The notes under the pieces: generated by a model
The model's database searches: none
What the model was told of the DNA's origin: nothing
Seen by the model: the letters and a program-made list of their open reading frames with translations, nothing else
Virus record (IMG/VR): IMGVR_UViG_3300022839_000117
Location: 1 to 20,127 of that record
Length of the DNA stretch: 20,127 nt
Source: a virus
Reading direction: 5' to 3' (one strand)
Program-made: the position numbers and the translations under genes
Shown: piece after piece, positions 15,201 to 19,980 of the stretch
Layout: each line of letters starts with the position of its first letter
How positions within the stretch are numbered: the stretch's first letter is position 1

Positions 15201-15563
15201 GTCGATTTCGCCGGGAATACCAGTAAGCAATGTAGCCGTCTCGGATAGCGCCATATCAAGCGACTTGGCCGCTGTGATCGCTGCCGTTGCGGTCTGAACC
15301 GAAAACAAACCAGCGGCCAGACCGCCAAGGGCTTTTGTCATTTTTAACGCTGCGCCGGACGCTGCACCCGTTGCGTCTCCGAAACCACGGACCTGCGGTG
15401 TAGCAGTGCTCGCGGATTTGCCCGCACCCTCAAAACCTTTGGCCGTCCCCTTGACCGCTTTTTCAGTATCTCCGCCAGCCTTTGTGGTATCCTCAAGAGC
15501 CTTTTTCCCCTTCAAAAGACCTTCTGTTCGGGCTGTGAGCAGGAGTTCCGCAAATGACTGCAT
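9222..15563 (-). CDS. Phage tail tape measure protein, TP901-type, with C-terminal 27-residue repeat array
   Basis: This 2113-residue protein sets siphovirus tail length. The TP901-like core spans about 100-380, with ETATLLTGIPGEIDKVAASA, ELLDAANKLAIGGITDVASA and LGVSFDETAAAVSALTKGG. Hydrophobic helices follow around 385-480, a polyglycine run near 862, a charged helix (KEIDKMADEIERLEFDADPL) and a long Gly/Ala-rich apolar segment (about 990-1085) ending VAAVFSFFKSKTKELDAGL. Residues 1545-1878 are about twelve degenerate units of some 27 residues. Near the C-terminus FASGGMHMGG and RMVGENGPELEATGA match the usual terminal motif, before a coiled coil. ATG at 15563 has AAGG about nine bases upstream. 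The stop overlaps the tail-tip gene (ATGA). If fully extended as helix it would span roughly 300 nm, so part may be processed. Confidence 0.95.
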   Translation of the reverse strand: MQSFAELLLTARTEGLLKGKKALEDTTKAGGDTEKAVKGTAKGFEGAGKSASTATPQVRGFGDATGAASGAALKMTKALGGLAAGLFSVQTATAAITAAKSLDMALSETATLLTGIPGEIDKVAASARGLADAYGTSDEQQVRAFYQAISGGAGSASEATELLDAANKLAIGGITDVASATGILTTAVNVYKAEGQSAADASDALFVAMKAGVTTIPELASALGAVLPYSQSLGVSFDETAAAVSALTKGGLTTAVATTGLRAALNSILAPTEQAKDLANDLSLEFNAAGLEAMGLAGFLQAVNEATGGSNVLLQQLFGSTEATAVALGFAGAAGQSFTEILAQMNAKLGATEEAMSAVDASASDRMDDALQAMGNTLTRMGSMVLPALATALEGAASLMALVADNSDALAIALGILAVRQIPAVIGGLVTLSAWLATSEGLFIAGAIAAKGMALAMNLIPFVAVVAGATATYRAFSNNQQAAETLKTALQGVVDTQVGLNTATENYYTNVTRGNLEAMTSQAKAAQDALSMAVDAAQARVAAAETAAKFGVGGYNLPVLIAELEGLQVQLFNAETRLSAADHAVENFGSTAAGTAEAVEVLTASSGKYTASTFAAIPAMSDLIAKYGTMAISVRDLMQAQNDLATADAMAGLTGLVDGAVKVAAGLDMSAESATTLYLALYDITAADGLNEQAKAAAQVAREIYNASGGLEGMDAPTRAVYQSLLNAARSAADVAANASAASSNIGGAAGEAARLAQNLSAAASALAGVISATANLNVGAIGLEAQNRALESGNTLIQARTAGMVAAKKAELASALGSGDGVIRAAATVELNNYTAAVERSSSAQEVNEQLTKAMTASLGSGGGGGGGGLSKATKDASKEIDKMADEIERLEFDADPLKKYNAEIEKLDRLVGAGLSDGAYQKAVADINEEFANSNPTIASMGDAIGDFVASGLRDFGSLLDSFKNMIKQMIATAIANPIKLALTTAFSGGGTAAAAGVPGGGILGAGGALGGLGGIGSALAGGFMNSVGGFLGGGLSGGFGAIGAQVGTAFATGTGTAIAGAIGAIAAPLLAVAAVFSFFKSKTKELDAGLRVTIDGMDTLVETFSTIEKKKFWGLSKKVSTSFQAAEDSVADPFEAIVAQMQGNVLAAAGSLGVGSDAFASFAHEVQLSTKGMSEEDAQRAVSEALQGIGDAFAALTPGLEAFARDGEEAGATLSRLAGDLSAVNLIMDTLGHTLQEVSVIGAGTASDFAALFGGIEAMNAATTAFFTAFYTDAERFATAQRQIGAQFGALNIAMPQSRAEFRRMVDALDLTTVGGRETYAALVSLSGALDAVLPSVANFTAQIAEMAGSITTQIDQIIGDTSNAMRANEQAAALWYRTASTLRAFIADMRGTAGALISAQQARAFSEMRFQTLLASAIGGDNEAAGDLTAAARTLLDNTKATATSALEVARAESRVLSDLQLVSGVSDVEGARHDVIAGLLGQQVDLLGVVRDAINNGDPLSPSDIDGLNGQLGALEGAIKAAEMINYAFLKERLSVTVDLLATADLPADVRRLIANAQDGITGQIDFLVRADLTPDQKWLALTGVSEHIKTVKFLAQNTLAPDLVAMALASSSAISRTINLVAGSALAPDVMRVALAGSSELARVVNVTLASSADAQAMKLALANLGAYAVAVSAAMAPSVSSDVRQIVFGDAGSFAVQVTAALSINGTHRRILLEQQGDYAVNVTAALAADIPPTVQRLLLNANTQAVRALTIAAVYASDLTPAEIEILNTEGTTALRTIQAMVNPAGIDATGMMLLRQLSLGKSSVQRDIASIFSGTTLSAMGTALLAQLSEGTGRITRTIDGVVNTSSLTAPQLALLNAISGASSGTINLGGSYTFDPSTGFATLMAEQTASQASLVAPMDGLRSSLDGLRLAIVADQASAVLSAGTFKDHKWLEFGVEYQGIFDVSASQLAQLAQMSGVALRSTSGAIKTSDIVRRETEAALRAIGSLGALERIGRNFDLSSEYWSGAVSVPGFASGGMHMGGLRMVGENGPELEATGAARIYSATQTRAMMGGNTEKLEELVVKLTEEVARMRDENTQLVKNGNADLRRVRLIEERREAEAQA
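9930..10931 (-). repeat. Protein-coding tandem repeat: about twelve units of ~81 bp in the tape measure gene
   Basis: Residues 1545-1878 of the tape measure protein divide into about twelve units. Units 2-6 and 8 are exactly 27 residues; others run 25 to 31. Examples are LAQNTLAPDLVAMALASSSA, VAGSALAPDVMRVALAGSSE and LVRADLTPDQKWLALTGVSE. The shared pattern is an apolar start, 'L-APD', 'xxLAL', a small-residue turn and a closing beta-like 'xxVxVxA'. The DNA is diverged, so this is an old protein repeat rather than a recent tandem duplication. Confidence 0.8.
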
Positions 15564-15574
15564 TTTGAGATACC

Positions 15575-15603
15575 TTGTACCATCGCAGAACCCGCCCTAT
15601 TTT
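15575..15603 (+). promoter_or_regulatory. Candidate sigma-70 promoter for the plus-strand moron
   Basis: TTGTAC (15575-15580) and TATTTT (15598-15603) are separated by 17 bases. Each hexamer matches consensus at four of six positions. It lies 25 bases upstream of the ATG at 15628, between the divergent tape measure start and the moron, as expected for a self-contained moron transcription unit. Confidence 0.45.
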
Positions 15604-15627
15604 GAGCGCGAACCAACGGAGATAATT

Positions 15628-15828
15628 ATGGACGGTGTTTTGGGAATTTTAGGCGTAATCGCCTTGATCGCGGGGGCCGCTCTAGCAATAGCTGGGGTTG
15701 CTGGGCTTGGGGCGTTTAACGTCTACCAAGGGTTTGCATTGATAGGGTCTGGCATTGGTATGCTGGCGTTTTCTGAAGTCATCAAAACGCTAAAGGAGAT
15801 ACGCGACAAAATGCCTTCGCCGAAATAG
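15628..15828 (+). CDS. Small two-helix membrane protein encoded antisense to the late operon (putative moron)
   Basis: ATG at 15628 follows GGAG by about eight bases. The 66-residue product begins MDGVLGILGVIALIAGAALA and continues IAGVAGLGAFNVYQGFALIG with two Gly/Ala-rich hydrophobic helices (about 2-26 and 34-50), then a basic cytoplasmic-type tail (IKTLKEIRDKMPSPK). It lies between the second chaperone frame and the tape measure gene but on the opposite strand, so late transcripts run antisense across it. Independent orientation, promoter and interruption of the otherwise continuous tail operon are the marks of a moron, often a lysogenic conversion or superinfection-exclusion gene. The family is not recognised and function is inference. 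Confidence 0.7.
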   Translation: MDGVLGILGVIALIAGAALAIAGVAGLGAFNVYQGFALIGSGIGMLAFSEVIKTLKEIRDKMPSPK

Positions 15829-15899
15829 ACACCCCGCTAACGGGATGCCTTTGGCCTATCCACTGGCGCGATTGCCAGCGCGTTAGTGCCGTTTTCGCG
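15829..15899. other. Convergent spacer between moron and chaperone frame, several overlapping short stems
   Basis: The 71 bases contain CCCG-CTAA-CGGG (15833-15844) and CTGGC-GCGATT-GCCAG (15863-15878). CCGTTT pairs with AAACGG across the chaperone stop (15889-15907), followed on the plus strand by a pyrimidine-rich CTTCTTTTT (15912-15920). None is a textbook terminator, but the last could stop plus-strand moron transcripts. Confidence 0.35.
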
Positions 15900-16319
15900 C
15901 TAAACGGGCGGCTTCTTTTTACCGCCCATGCCCGCCTTGATCTTTTCGGAGACAAGCCGCCGCTCCAGCGCAATGCCGGGATCGTCGTCCCTGTCGTCAT
16001 AAACAGGTGCAACGGCCATTGCCTCTTTGCCGTGGTGGTGCCCGTCGATATAGGCGTTGGACATTTGGCGGATCATGCGGGCTTCGTCTGGCTCTAGGCG
16101 CAACCCAAGCTGGCGATCCATGGCGTCAATCTCCAGCCACGAATGGGCGCGCAGATTGCCCATGCTGTCCGCATCACACCAGCCCAGATCGTGGGACAGC
16201 CATTCAATGAAATGCTCGCCCGCGTCGATATCCGGCAGTCCGTTGGGGATGCCCTCTTTGGCGTAGAGTGCCGCGCGGCTGGTTTTCCAGTCATCCGGCT
16301 TTGAATGAAGGAAACCCAT
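15900..16319 (-). CDS. Tail assembly chaperone, second frame (lambda T-like extension made by -1 frameshift)
   Basis: Read alone from the ATG at 16319, this frame gives 139 residues (MGFLHSKPDDWKTSRAALYA onward). However, no Shine-Dalgarno precedes the ATG, and the frame is open upstream to 16388, crossing the end of the first chaperone gene in the -1 register. Entered at the slippery site 16379-16385, it reads GEQGQLAQEWRSRLTLYARQ before the MGFLHS segment, a hydrophilic stretch that looks like natural protein. The expected fusion is about 302 residues. In lambda-like tails the G and GT products bind the tape measure protein and recruit tube protein during assembly. The C-terminus ends in KAGMGGKKKPPV. 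Confidence 0.75.
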   Translation of the reverse strand: MGFLHSKPDDWKTSRAALYAKEGIPNGLPDIDAGEHFIEWLSHDLGWCDADSMGNLRAHSWLEIDAMDRQLGLRLEPDEARMIRQMSNAYIDGHHHGKEAMAVAPVYDDRDDDPGIALERRLVSEKIKAGMGGKKKPPV

Positions 16320-16336
16320 TTGCCGCGCGTAGAGGG

Positions 16337-16807
16337 TTAGGCGGCTTCGCCACTCTTGCGCCAGTTGGCCTTGTTCGCCAAAAAAGCATCAATGCCCTCA
16401 TGAAGCCACTCGGCCTTTGCCAGCAGTTCAAGCGCGGCGTCCGGCGTGTATTCCAGCAATTCAACCTTGCCGTCAGGCTTGCCGCTTGGGATGTGCGTCA
16501 CGTTGCGCCAGCCTGTCAGCATTTCCGCGTAAAACTTGGCGTTGGATGCCGTCACCTTCGCGGCGCGGTCTGCAATCTCATCCTCGGAATAGTCTTCGAT
16601 GCGCCGTTCTTTCTTGCCCTTCGGCTGTAGCGCCGCGATCCGCTTTGCGTGCCGGATGCCTGCGCGCTTGCCTGCGGGGCTTTCGGTGCCGATGAAATCC
16701 ATCTCGATTGGCTGGCCTTCGTGGTATAGCTGTTCGCCGTCATATTCGACGTGGTAGGTTGCGGCGTTCTGAGCGTCACGGGCGGGGTTGATACGTGCAA
16801 AATCCAT
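16337..16807 (-). CDS. Tail assembly chaperone, first frame (lambda G-like)
   Basis: The 156-residue product begins MDFARINPARDAQNAATYHV and includes a charged middle (AKRIAALQPKGKKERRIEDY, with RIEDYSEDEIADRAAKV) and a helical end (LELLAKAEWLHEGIDAFLAN). AAGGA lies eight bases before the ATG. It sits between the major tail protein and the tape measure gene, the invariant place for the chaperone pair of siphoviruses. The codons Ala-Phe-Leu at 141-143 contain the T-TTT-TTG heptamer, so a minority of ribosomes should continue into the 15900 frame. Function is by position, size and the frameshift architecture rather than strong sequence motif. Confidence 0.8.
   Translation of the reverse strand: MDFARINPARDAQNAATYHVEYDGEQLYHEGQPIEMDFIGTESPAGKRAGIRHAKRIAALQPKGKKERRIEDYSEDEIADRAAKVTASNAKFYAEMLTGWRNVTHIPSGKPDGKVELLEYTPDAALELLAKAEWLHEGIDAFLANKANWRKSGEAA
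16379..16385 (-). promoter_or_regulatory. Programmed -1 ribosomal frameshift site (T TTT TTG)
   Basis: The message reads GCT TTT TTG in the frame of the first chaperone gene, giving a perfect X-XXY-YYZ heptamer. Slipping back one base enters the frame of the second chaperone gene, which is open here because its nearest upstream stop (TGA, 16389-16391) is four bases before the heptamer. The shift occurs at codon 143 of 156, close to the C-terminus as in lambda G-GT. Confidence 0.85.
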
Positions 16808-16838
16808 TGTGTTTGTCCTTGGGGTTCTGGTTCATTGC

Positions 16839-16888
16839 GGGGTGCGACGGTAGAACCATCCGCGCCACACCCCTAGCCGCCGAAGCGG
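16839..16888 (-). other. Two hairpins between major tail gene and chaperone gene
   Basis: Immediately after the tail-protein stop the message forms CCGC-TTCG-GCGG (16877-16888), a stable UUCG tetraloop hairpin. A longer imperfect stem follows, in which GGGGTG pairs with CACCCC (16868-16873 with 16839-16844) and two mismatches lie inside. There is no T-run. These may protect the upstream message or attenuate downstream transcription. Confidence 0.5.
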
Positions 16889-16889
16889 A

Positions 16890-17339
16890 TTACGGGTTGG
16901 GGATAACCACCCAATCAGTTGTGACGCGCATTGTGGAGGATGCGGTCACAACGTCATCAACGCCGCTGACGTTGGGCATGAACATCATGACCAGTGCGCG
17001 CGCCCAGTATTCGGTTCCGTCCTGCAATGTGATGCAGATCGAATAGGATTCGTCGCTGATCAGCGCGGCCTGCATCAGGATCTGGCCTGCATCGTCGGGG
17101 TCCAGAGCCATAGCTGGCGAAATGGTCCCGTTGTTGTAGCTGCCCTTGCCGTACTTGGTCATACGATCTGCCAGCGGGTTGTGTGTGACCTCGGCATACT
17201 CGCGGCCAAAGAAGTCGCCGATGTTGGTCACTTCGCCGACGATGATGCCGGTGAGTGCGCCGTAGCCCGCTGCGTCGAATGTCGCGGGAGCTCCAGCTAC
17301 GATGGACAGGGATGCGCCTGCCGCTGTTTGGTAAGCCAT
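16890..17339 (-). CDS. Major tail tube protein
   Basis: The 149-residue protein lies directly before the chaperone pair, the usual position of the siphovirus tube subunit. It begins MAYQTAAGASLSIVAGAPAT, has a Gly/Ala-rich N-terminus with a beta-type core (ALTGIIVGEVTNIGDFFGRE, YAEVTHNPLADRMTKYGKGS), then SYSICITLQDGTEYWARALV and a terminal VTTDWVVIPNP. This matches lambda gpV/TTP-like proteins in size and in the 'E.THNPL.D....Y..G..NNG' pattern seen in this group. AAAGGA lies about nine bases before the ATG. The spacer on each side carries a hairpin, consistent with separate control of a product needed in many copies. Confidence 0.85.
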   Translation of the reverse strand: MAYQTAAGASLSIVAGAPATFDAAGYGALTGIIVGEVTNIGDFFGREYAEVTHNPLADRMTKYGKGSYNNGTISPAMALDPDDAGQILMQAALISDESYSICITLQDGTEYWARALVMMFMPNVSGVDDVVTASSTMRVTTDWVVIPNP

Positions 17340-17384
17340 AGTGATTTCCTTTCAGGAATTGGATGCGCCACGCGGGCGCGGGTG

Positions 17385-17399
17385 TCCGGGCAGGCCGGA
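17385..17399 (-). other. Stop-proximal hairpin before the major tail gene
   Basis: TCCGG and CCGGA (five perfect pairs, five-base loop) follow directly after the TAA of the 17400-17651 gene on the message strand. No T-run follows. It may act as a 3' stabiliser or processing site ahead of the tail protein message. Confidence 0.35.
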
Positions 17400-17651
17400 T
17401 TACTTGGCGGGGGAAAGGCCGTTGCGGAACTCCGCGATGACTTCGCCGTCAACTTCTGTCGCGTCATGCACGATGCCTTGGTAGACAGTGCCGCCCACGT
17501 TGATTTGCAGGCTCTTGCCCTTGGACGGCACATCGCCTTTGAACACAGCCGCAGGATAGCGTTTGCCATCGCGCGGGATGCGGATCAGGCGGGCCTTGAC
17601 TGGCTTTGGGATCGGCTTTGGAGCCGCTGGCGCGGGGGTATCTTCGGGCAT
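17400..17651 (-). CDS. Small basic protein between tail terminator and major tail genes, unknown function
   Basis: The 83-residue product has a Pro/Ala/Lys-rich N-terminus (MPEDTPAPAAPKPIPKPVKA) and a compact beta-type C-terminal domain (LQINVGGTVYQGIVHDATEV). AAAGGA stands seven bases before the ATG, in a leader almost identical to that of the first chaperone gene (AACCCCAA-GGA-AAACAC-like). The flexible charged arm plus small domain and its place next to tail genes suggest a minor structural or assembly role. I do not recognise a family. Confidence 0.65.
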   Translation of the reverse strand: MPEDTPAPAAPKPIPKPVKARLIRIPRDGKRYPAAVFKGDVPSKGKSLQINVGGTVYQGIVHDATEVDGEVIAEFRNGLSPAK

Positions 17652-17667
17652 GGTGTTTCCTTTGGGG

Positions 17668-18069
17668 TTATATGGCGAGGAAGTCGATCTGGACGTTCAC
17701 TCTCCAATCCGCACCGTCTCGCATGGCGGGCAGAATGTTGGGCGCGTCCAGTATCGTCACCTTGCCGCTGGCGTCTGTCAGGCGCAGCGCCTTGGGAAAG
17801 TGCACCGCGATGCTGTCCGCGATTGTTTCGGCTGGCCCTGCGAATTGATCCAGATCGGCAACCACCGTGACCTGCATGAACCCGCGCGATGATGTTTCGC
17901 CCTGCCCGTTCATGCTTGGCGTGCGCCGCGATACCCGCACCATCTGCACTGCCAGATAGGGCCGCGTCATGGTGTCTGGCTTGTCTTGATTTTCATACAG
18001 GATCGGATATGCGGGCGTCATGGTTTTCAGGCGGGCGCGGAGTACGCGGGATATGTCAGCTTCACGCAT
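17668..18069 (-). CDS. Tail terminator-like protein (lambda gpU-like, DUF4128 type)
   Basis: The 133-residue protein opens MREADISRVLRARLKTMTPA and continues ILYENQDKPDTMTRPYLAVQ, VSRRTPSMNGQGETSSRGFM and VVADLDQFAGPAETIADSI. The pattern 'I...L..RL......P..Y.N.....RPYL.V........G......G..QV.V' is that of small phage tail terminator proteins, which cap the tube and join it to the head. The start is coupled to the gp10-like gene (TGATG at 18067-18071). Order gp10-like, terminator, tube protein is typical for siphoviruses. Confidence 0.75.
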   Translation of the reverse strand: MREADISRVLRARLKTMTPAYPILYENQDKPDTMTRPYLAVQMVRVSRRTPSMNGQGETSSRGFMQVTVVADLDQFAGPAETIADSIAVHFPKALRLTDASGKVTILDAPNILPAMRDGADWRVNVQIDFLAI

Positions 18070-18464
18070 CAGATTTCCTTTGCGCGCTTGGCGACAAATT
18101 CGGGGAACCTCTTGGCGTTTATTGACACAAAATGGCGTCCCTGCATTTTGCTGGTTCCGACCTCAACTGGTAAGGCATGTGGCGCGGTCCATGCGAATTT
18201 GAGCGTGTCGCCAATGTCAAAGCCCGCGATTGCCACCGTGTAGCTTTTTGCGCCCTTGATCCCGTCGCTTGTTAGCGAGTTGATCAATTCGGCCTCGGCA
18301 ACGGGTATCTTGCCTTGCTCGAACGTCCCGCCCTTGGTCACGCCGCGCGATGGCGTCATAGCAGCTTCCATCACGTCTTGGATCGCCTCTGCTGCGACAT
18401 AGCGCATATTCTTGACGGTCATTTTCTCAATGTCTTTGAGTTGAGCCGTGAAAGATTTTGTCAT
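18069..18464 (-). CDS. HK97 gp10-like head-tail joining / tail completion protein
   Basis: This 131-residue protein (MTKSFTAQLKDIEKMTVKNM...; central EAELINSLTSDGIKGAKSYT; WTAPHALPVEVGTSKMQGRH; end FPEFVAKRAKEI) fits the HK97 gp10/minor tail Z group. Members have an N-terminal helix, an 'SL..........Y.V.IG' strand and a 'A..VE.GT....G' turn near the C-terminus; here VEVGT is clear at about residues 100-104. The family acts at the head-tail connector. The gene begins one base after the stop of the upstream head gene and its stop overlaps the terminator start, matching conserved order. Confidence 0.75.
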   Translation of the reverse strand: MTKSFTAQLKDIEKMTVKNMRYVAAEAIQDVMEAAMTPSRGVTKGGTFEQGKIPVAEAELINSLTSDGIKGAKSYTVAIAGFDIGDTLKFAWTAPHALPVEVGTSKMQGRHFVSINAKRFPEFVAKRAKEI

Positions 18465-18465
18465 G

Positions 18466-19479
18466 TCAGTCCCTCGGCAGTTTCACGCGATGGATTGCAA
18501 CGCACCTGCACCCGATTGAATGAGCCGCGCCGCCCGCTGGATCGTGCGGGTACTTCATGCGCGCCCCATCGGGGAAGTTGAACGTTTCGCCAAGCTGGAT
18601 TACCGTGCCATCCATCGCCACATGATCGTCACGCGGGTTGACGGATAGGTTATGCTGCCAACGCACCGTGACGCTTTCGACATTGCCGCCTTCGAGCATC
18701 TGGCGATAGCTTTCATCACGTCCGGTCGCCTGCGCAATAAACGCCTCGTTGCGCGCCACCGTCTTTGCACGGTTGCCCGTGGCCTTAGCGGTATATGCCT
18801 GCGTCACGCGGTCAACATCGGCCTGAGATAGTGCGCGCCCTTCGTTGATAGCCTTGCGCACCAGCTTATTGAAACGGCGGTCACTTTCCTTGTATCGCGC
18901 CGCGCCGCCTTCGAAATACTCGCCAATGCGGTCAGGATCGCCCAACATGCTGCGGATATTGATTGCTCGGTCTGTCTGCGGCTGTGTAAGCCCCAACACG
19001 CCGCCAACCCGCCTGTTGCCTACCCTACGCCCCGCTAAGTCGCGGGCAACGCCTGTGAGCGCCCTATTTGACGCCAGCCCGTCTGAGATGACCTTGCGCG
19101 CGTTTATGATTGCGTCGTCGCTGATATTGGTGACAAGCGCCGCCGCCTGTTCTGTCGCCAATGCCACCGCGCGGGGATGTGCGCCGTCGAACGAAAACCG
19201 CCCCGCCAAGCCCTTCGGCAAGTCCTGCGTTACCGCCAACCCACCGCCAATGAATGCGTCCTGAATTGCGCGTTGGAGCGGGTACATCACGCCGCTGTCA
19301 ATCTTGAACAATTGCGCCGCCGCTTCGATGTTGCCCGCCTCTAGCAACCGGACCAGCGCCGCCGTGTCTATGCCTGCGCTGGCCTTTGCCATCGCCTCGG
19401 TAAACGCCTTACGGATGGATGCGGTTTGGGTTCGTAGCAGTGCCTCGATGCGGCGTTGCTGTGGTGTCTTACGGGCCAC
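18466..19479 (-). CDS. Phage head morphogenesis protein (SPP1 gp7 / Mu F-like)
   Basis: The 337-residue protein starts at a GTG (19479) that overlaps the previous gene by eleven bases; no strong Shine-Dalgarno is seen, so the start is less certain. The long helical N-terminal part is followed by the characteristic C-terminal domain (about 230-335): KTVARNEAFIAQATG, then SVNPRDDHVAMDGTVIQLGE, FNFPDGARMKYPHDPAGGAA and SIGCRCVAIHRV. The 'R..H..MDG......F..P.G....YP.DP.........CRC' signature defines the SPP1 gp7/Mu gpF minor head protein family, linked to portal and prohead assembly. Its place directly before gp10-like rather than next to a portal gene is slightly unusual. Confidence 0.9.
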   Translation of the reverse strand: MARKTPQQRRIEALLRTQTASIRKAFTEAMAKASAGIDTAALVRLLEAGNIEAAAQLFKIDSGVMYPLQRAIQDAFIGGGLAVTQDLPKGLAGRFSFDGAHPRAVALATEQAAALVTNISDDAIINARKVISDGLASNRALTGVARDLAGRRVGNRRVGGVLGLTQPQTDRAINIRSMLGDPDRIGEYFEGGAARYKESDRRFNKLVRKAINEGRALSQADVDRVTQAYTAKATGNRAKTVARNEAFIAQATGRDESYRQMLEGGNVESVTVRWQHNLSVNPRDDHVAMDGTVIQLGETFNFPDGARMKYPHDPAGGAAHSIGCRCVAIHRVKLPRD

Positions 19480-19717
19480 TTGCTACAGCCATTTTCGCTA
19501 TCAATTCGAGCGGCAGGGCGGGGCTACCAATGTCGGCGTGATAATCGCCAATTGCTTTTGACTGATCGCAAACGCGCGCCCATGCTTTATCGTTGATGGA
19601 TCGCAATATTTCAGCTTCGTTAACGCTCAACTCCGCGCAGAGATACGCCTGATATTCGTTTCGGGCCGTGCAATTGCGGAGGTGTTCGCGAATTGCAGTA
19701 AAGTTGCGCTTGGGCAT
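19469..19717 (-). CDS. Small phage protein of unknown function in the head-tail region
   Basis: The ATG at 19717 overlaps the stop of the preceding gene (TGATG) and is preferred over the upstream in-frame start at 19738. The 82-residue product (MPKRNFTAIREHLRNCTARN, with YLCAELSVNEAEILRSINDK and ALPLELIAKMAVASGP) is helical and has two cysteines. No motif of known head completion proteins is evident. The stop falls inside the beginning of the head morphogenesis gene, so both are translated from one message. Confidence 0.6.
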   Translation of the reverse strand: MPKRNFTAIREHLRNCTARNEYQAYLCAELSVNEAEILRSINDKAWARVCDQSKAIGDYHADIGSPALPLELIAKMAVASGP

Positions 19718-19917
19718 CAGGTCGCGGCCTTCATGCACAGCACAAGCGCCTGCTCAGGCGTAAATCCCTCTTTGATGTGTGCGTCATAGCTGATCCGGTG
19801 CATCTTGGCTTGGATAGCAGCAAGGCGTACCTGCCCCGGCCATTCGCGGTCAAATTGGTCACAGATCGCAGCGATTTTCGCGCCGTTTATTGCGGCATTT
19901 CCTGTTGCGTTGCTCAT
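19717..19917 (-). CDS. Small phage protein of unknown function
   Basis: AAGGA lies seven bases before the ATG at 19917, so this start is chosen over an in-frame upstream one in the spacer. The 66-residue product begins MSNATGNAAINGAKIAAICD and includes YDAHIKEGFTPEQALVLCMK, a helical 'GFTPEQAL.L' ending reminiscent of short phage proteins encoded near head genes. Its stop is coupled to the next start (TGATG). The function is not recognised. Confidence 0.6.
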   Translation of the reverse strand: MSNATGNAAINGAKIAAICDQFDREWPGQVRLAAIQAKMHRISYDAHIKEGFTPEQALVLCMKAAT

Positions 19918-19940
19918 GGTGGTTCCTTCCACGCGCTTAG

Positions 19941-19956
19941 GCCGCACGGATGCGGC
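19941..19956 (-). other. Perfect hairpin in the spacer before the 19917 gene
   Basis: GCCGCA and TGCGGC pair perfectly over six bases with a four-base loop. It lies between the upstream stop (19981) and the Shine-Dalgarno of the next gene. There is no T-run on the message strand. It is placed like the hairpin at 6330-6343 and follows the same short spacer element. Confidence 0.45.
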
Positions 19957-19959
19957 GTT

Positions 19960-19980
19960 TCGTTTAATTGTCGGGGGTGG
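19960..19980 (-). repeat. Spacer element, copy A (stop-proximal GACAATTAAA-type sequence)
   Basis: CCACCCCCGACAATTAAAC follows directly after the stop codon of the partial gene at the window edge, followed by the hairpin at 19941-19956. It matches copy B at 6349-6369 in 18 of 22 aligned columns, in the same stop, element, hairpin, Shine-Dalgarno order. Confidence 0.45.
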
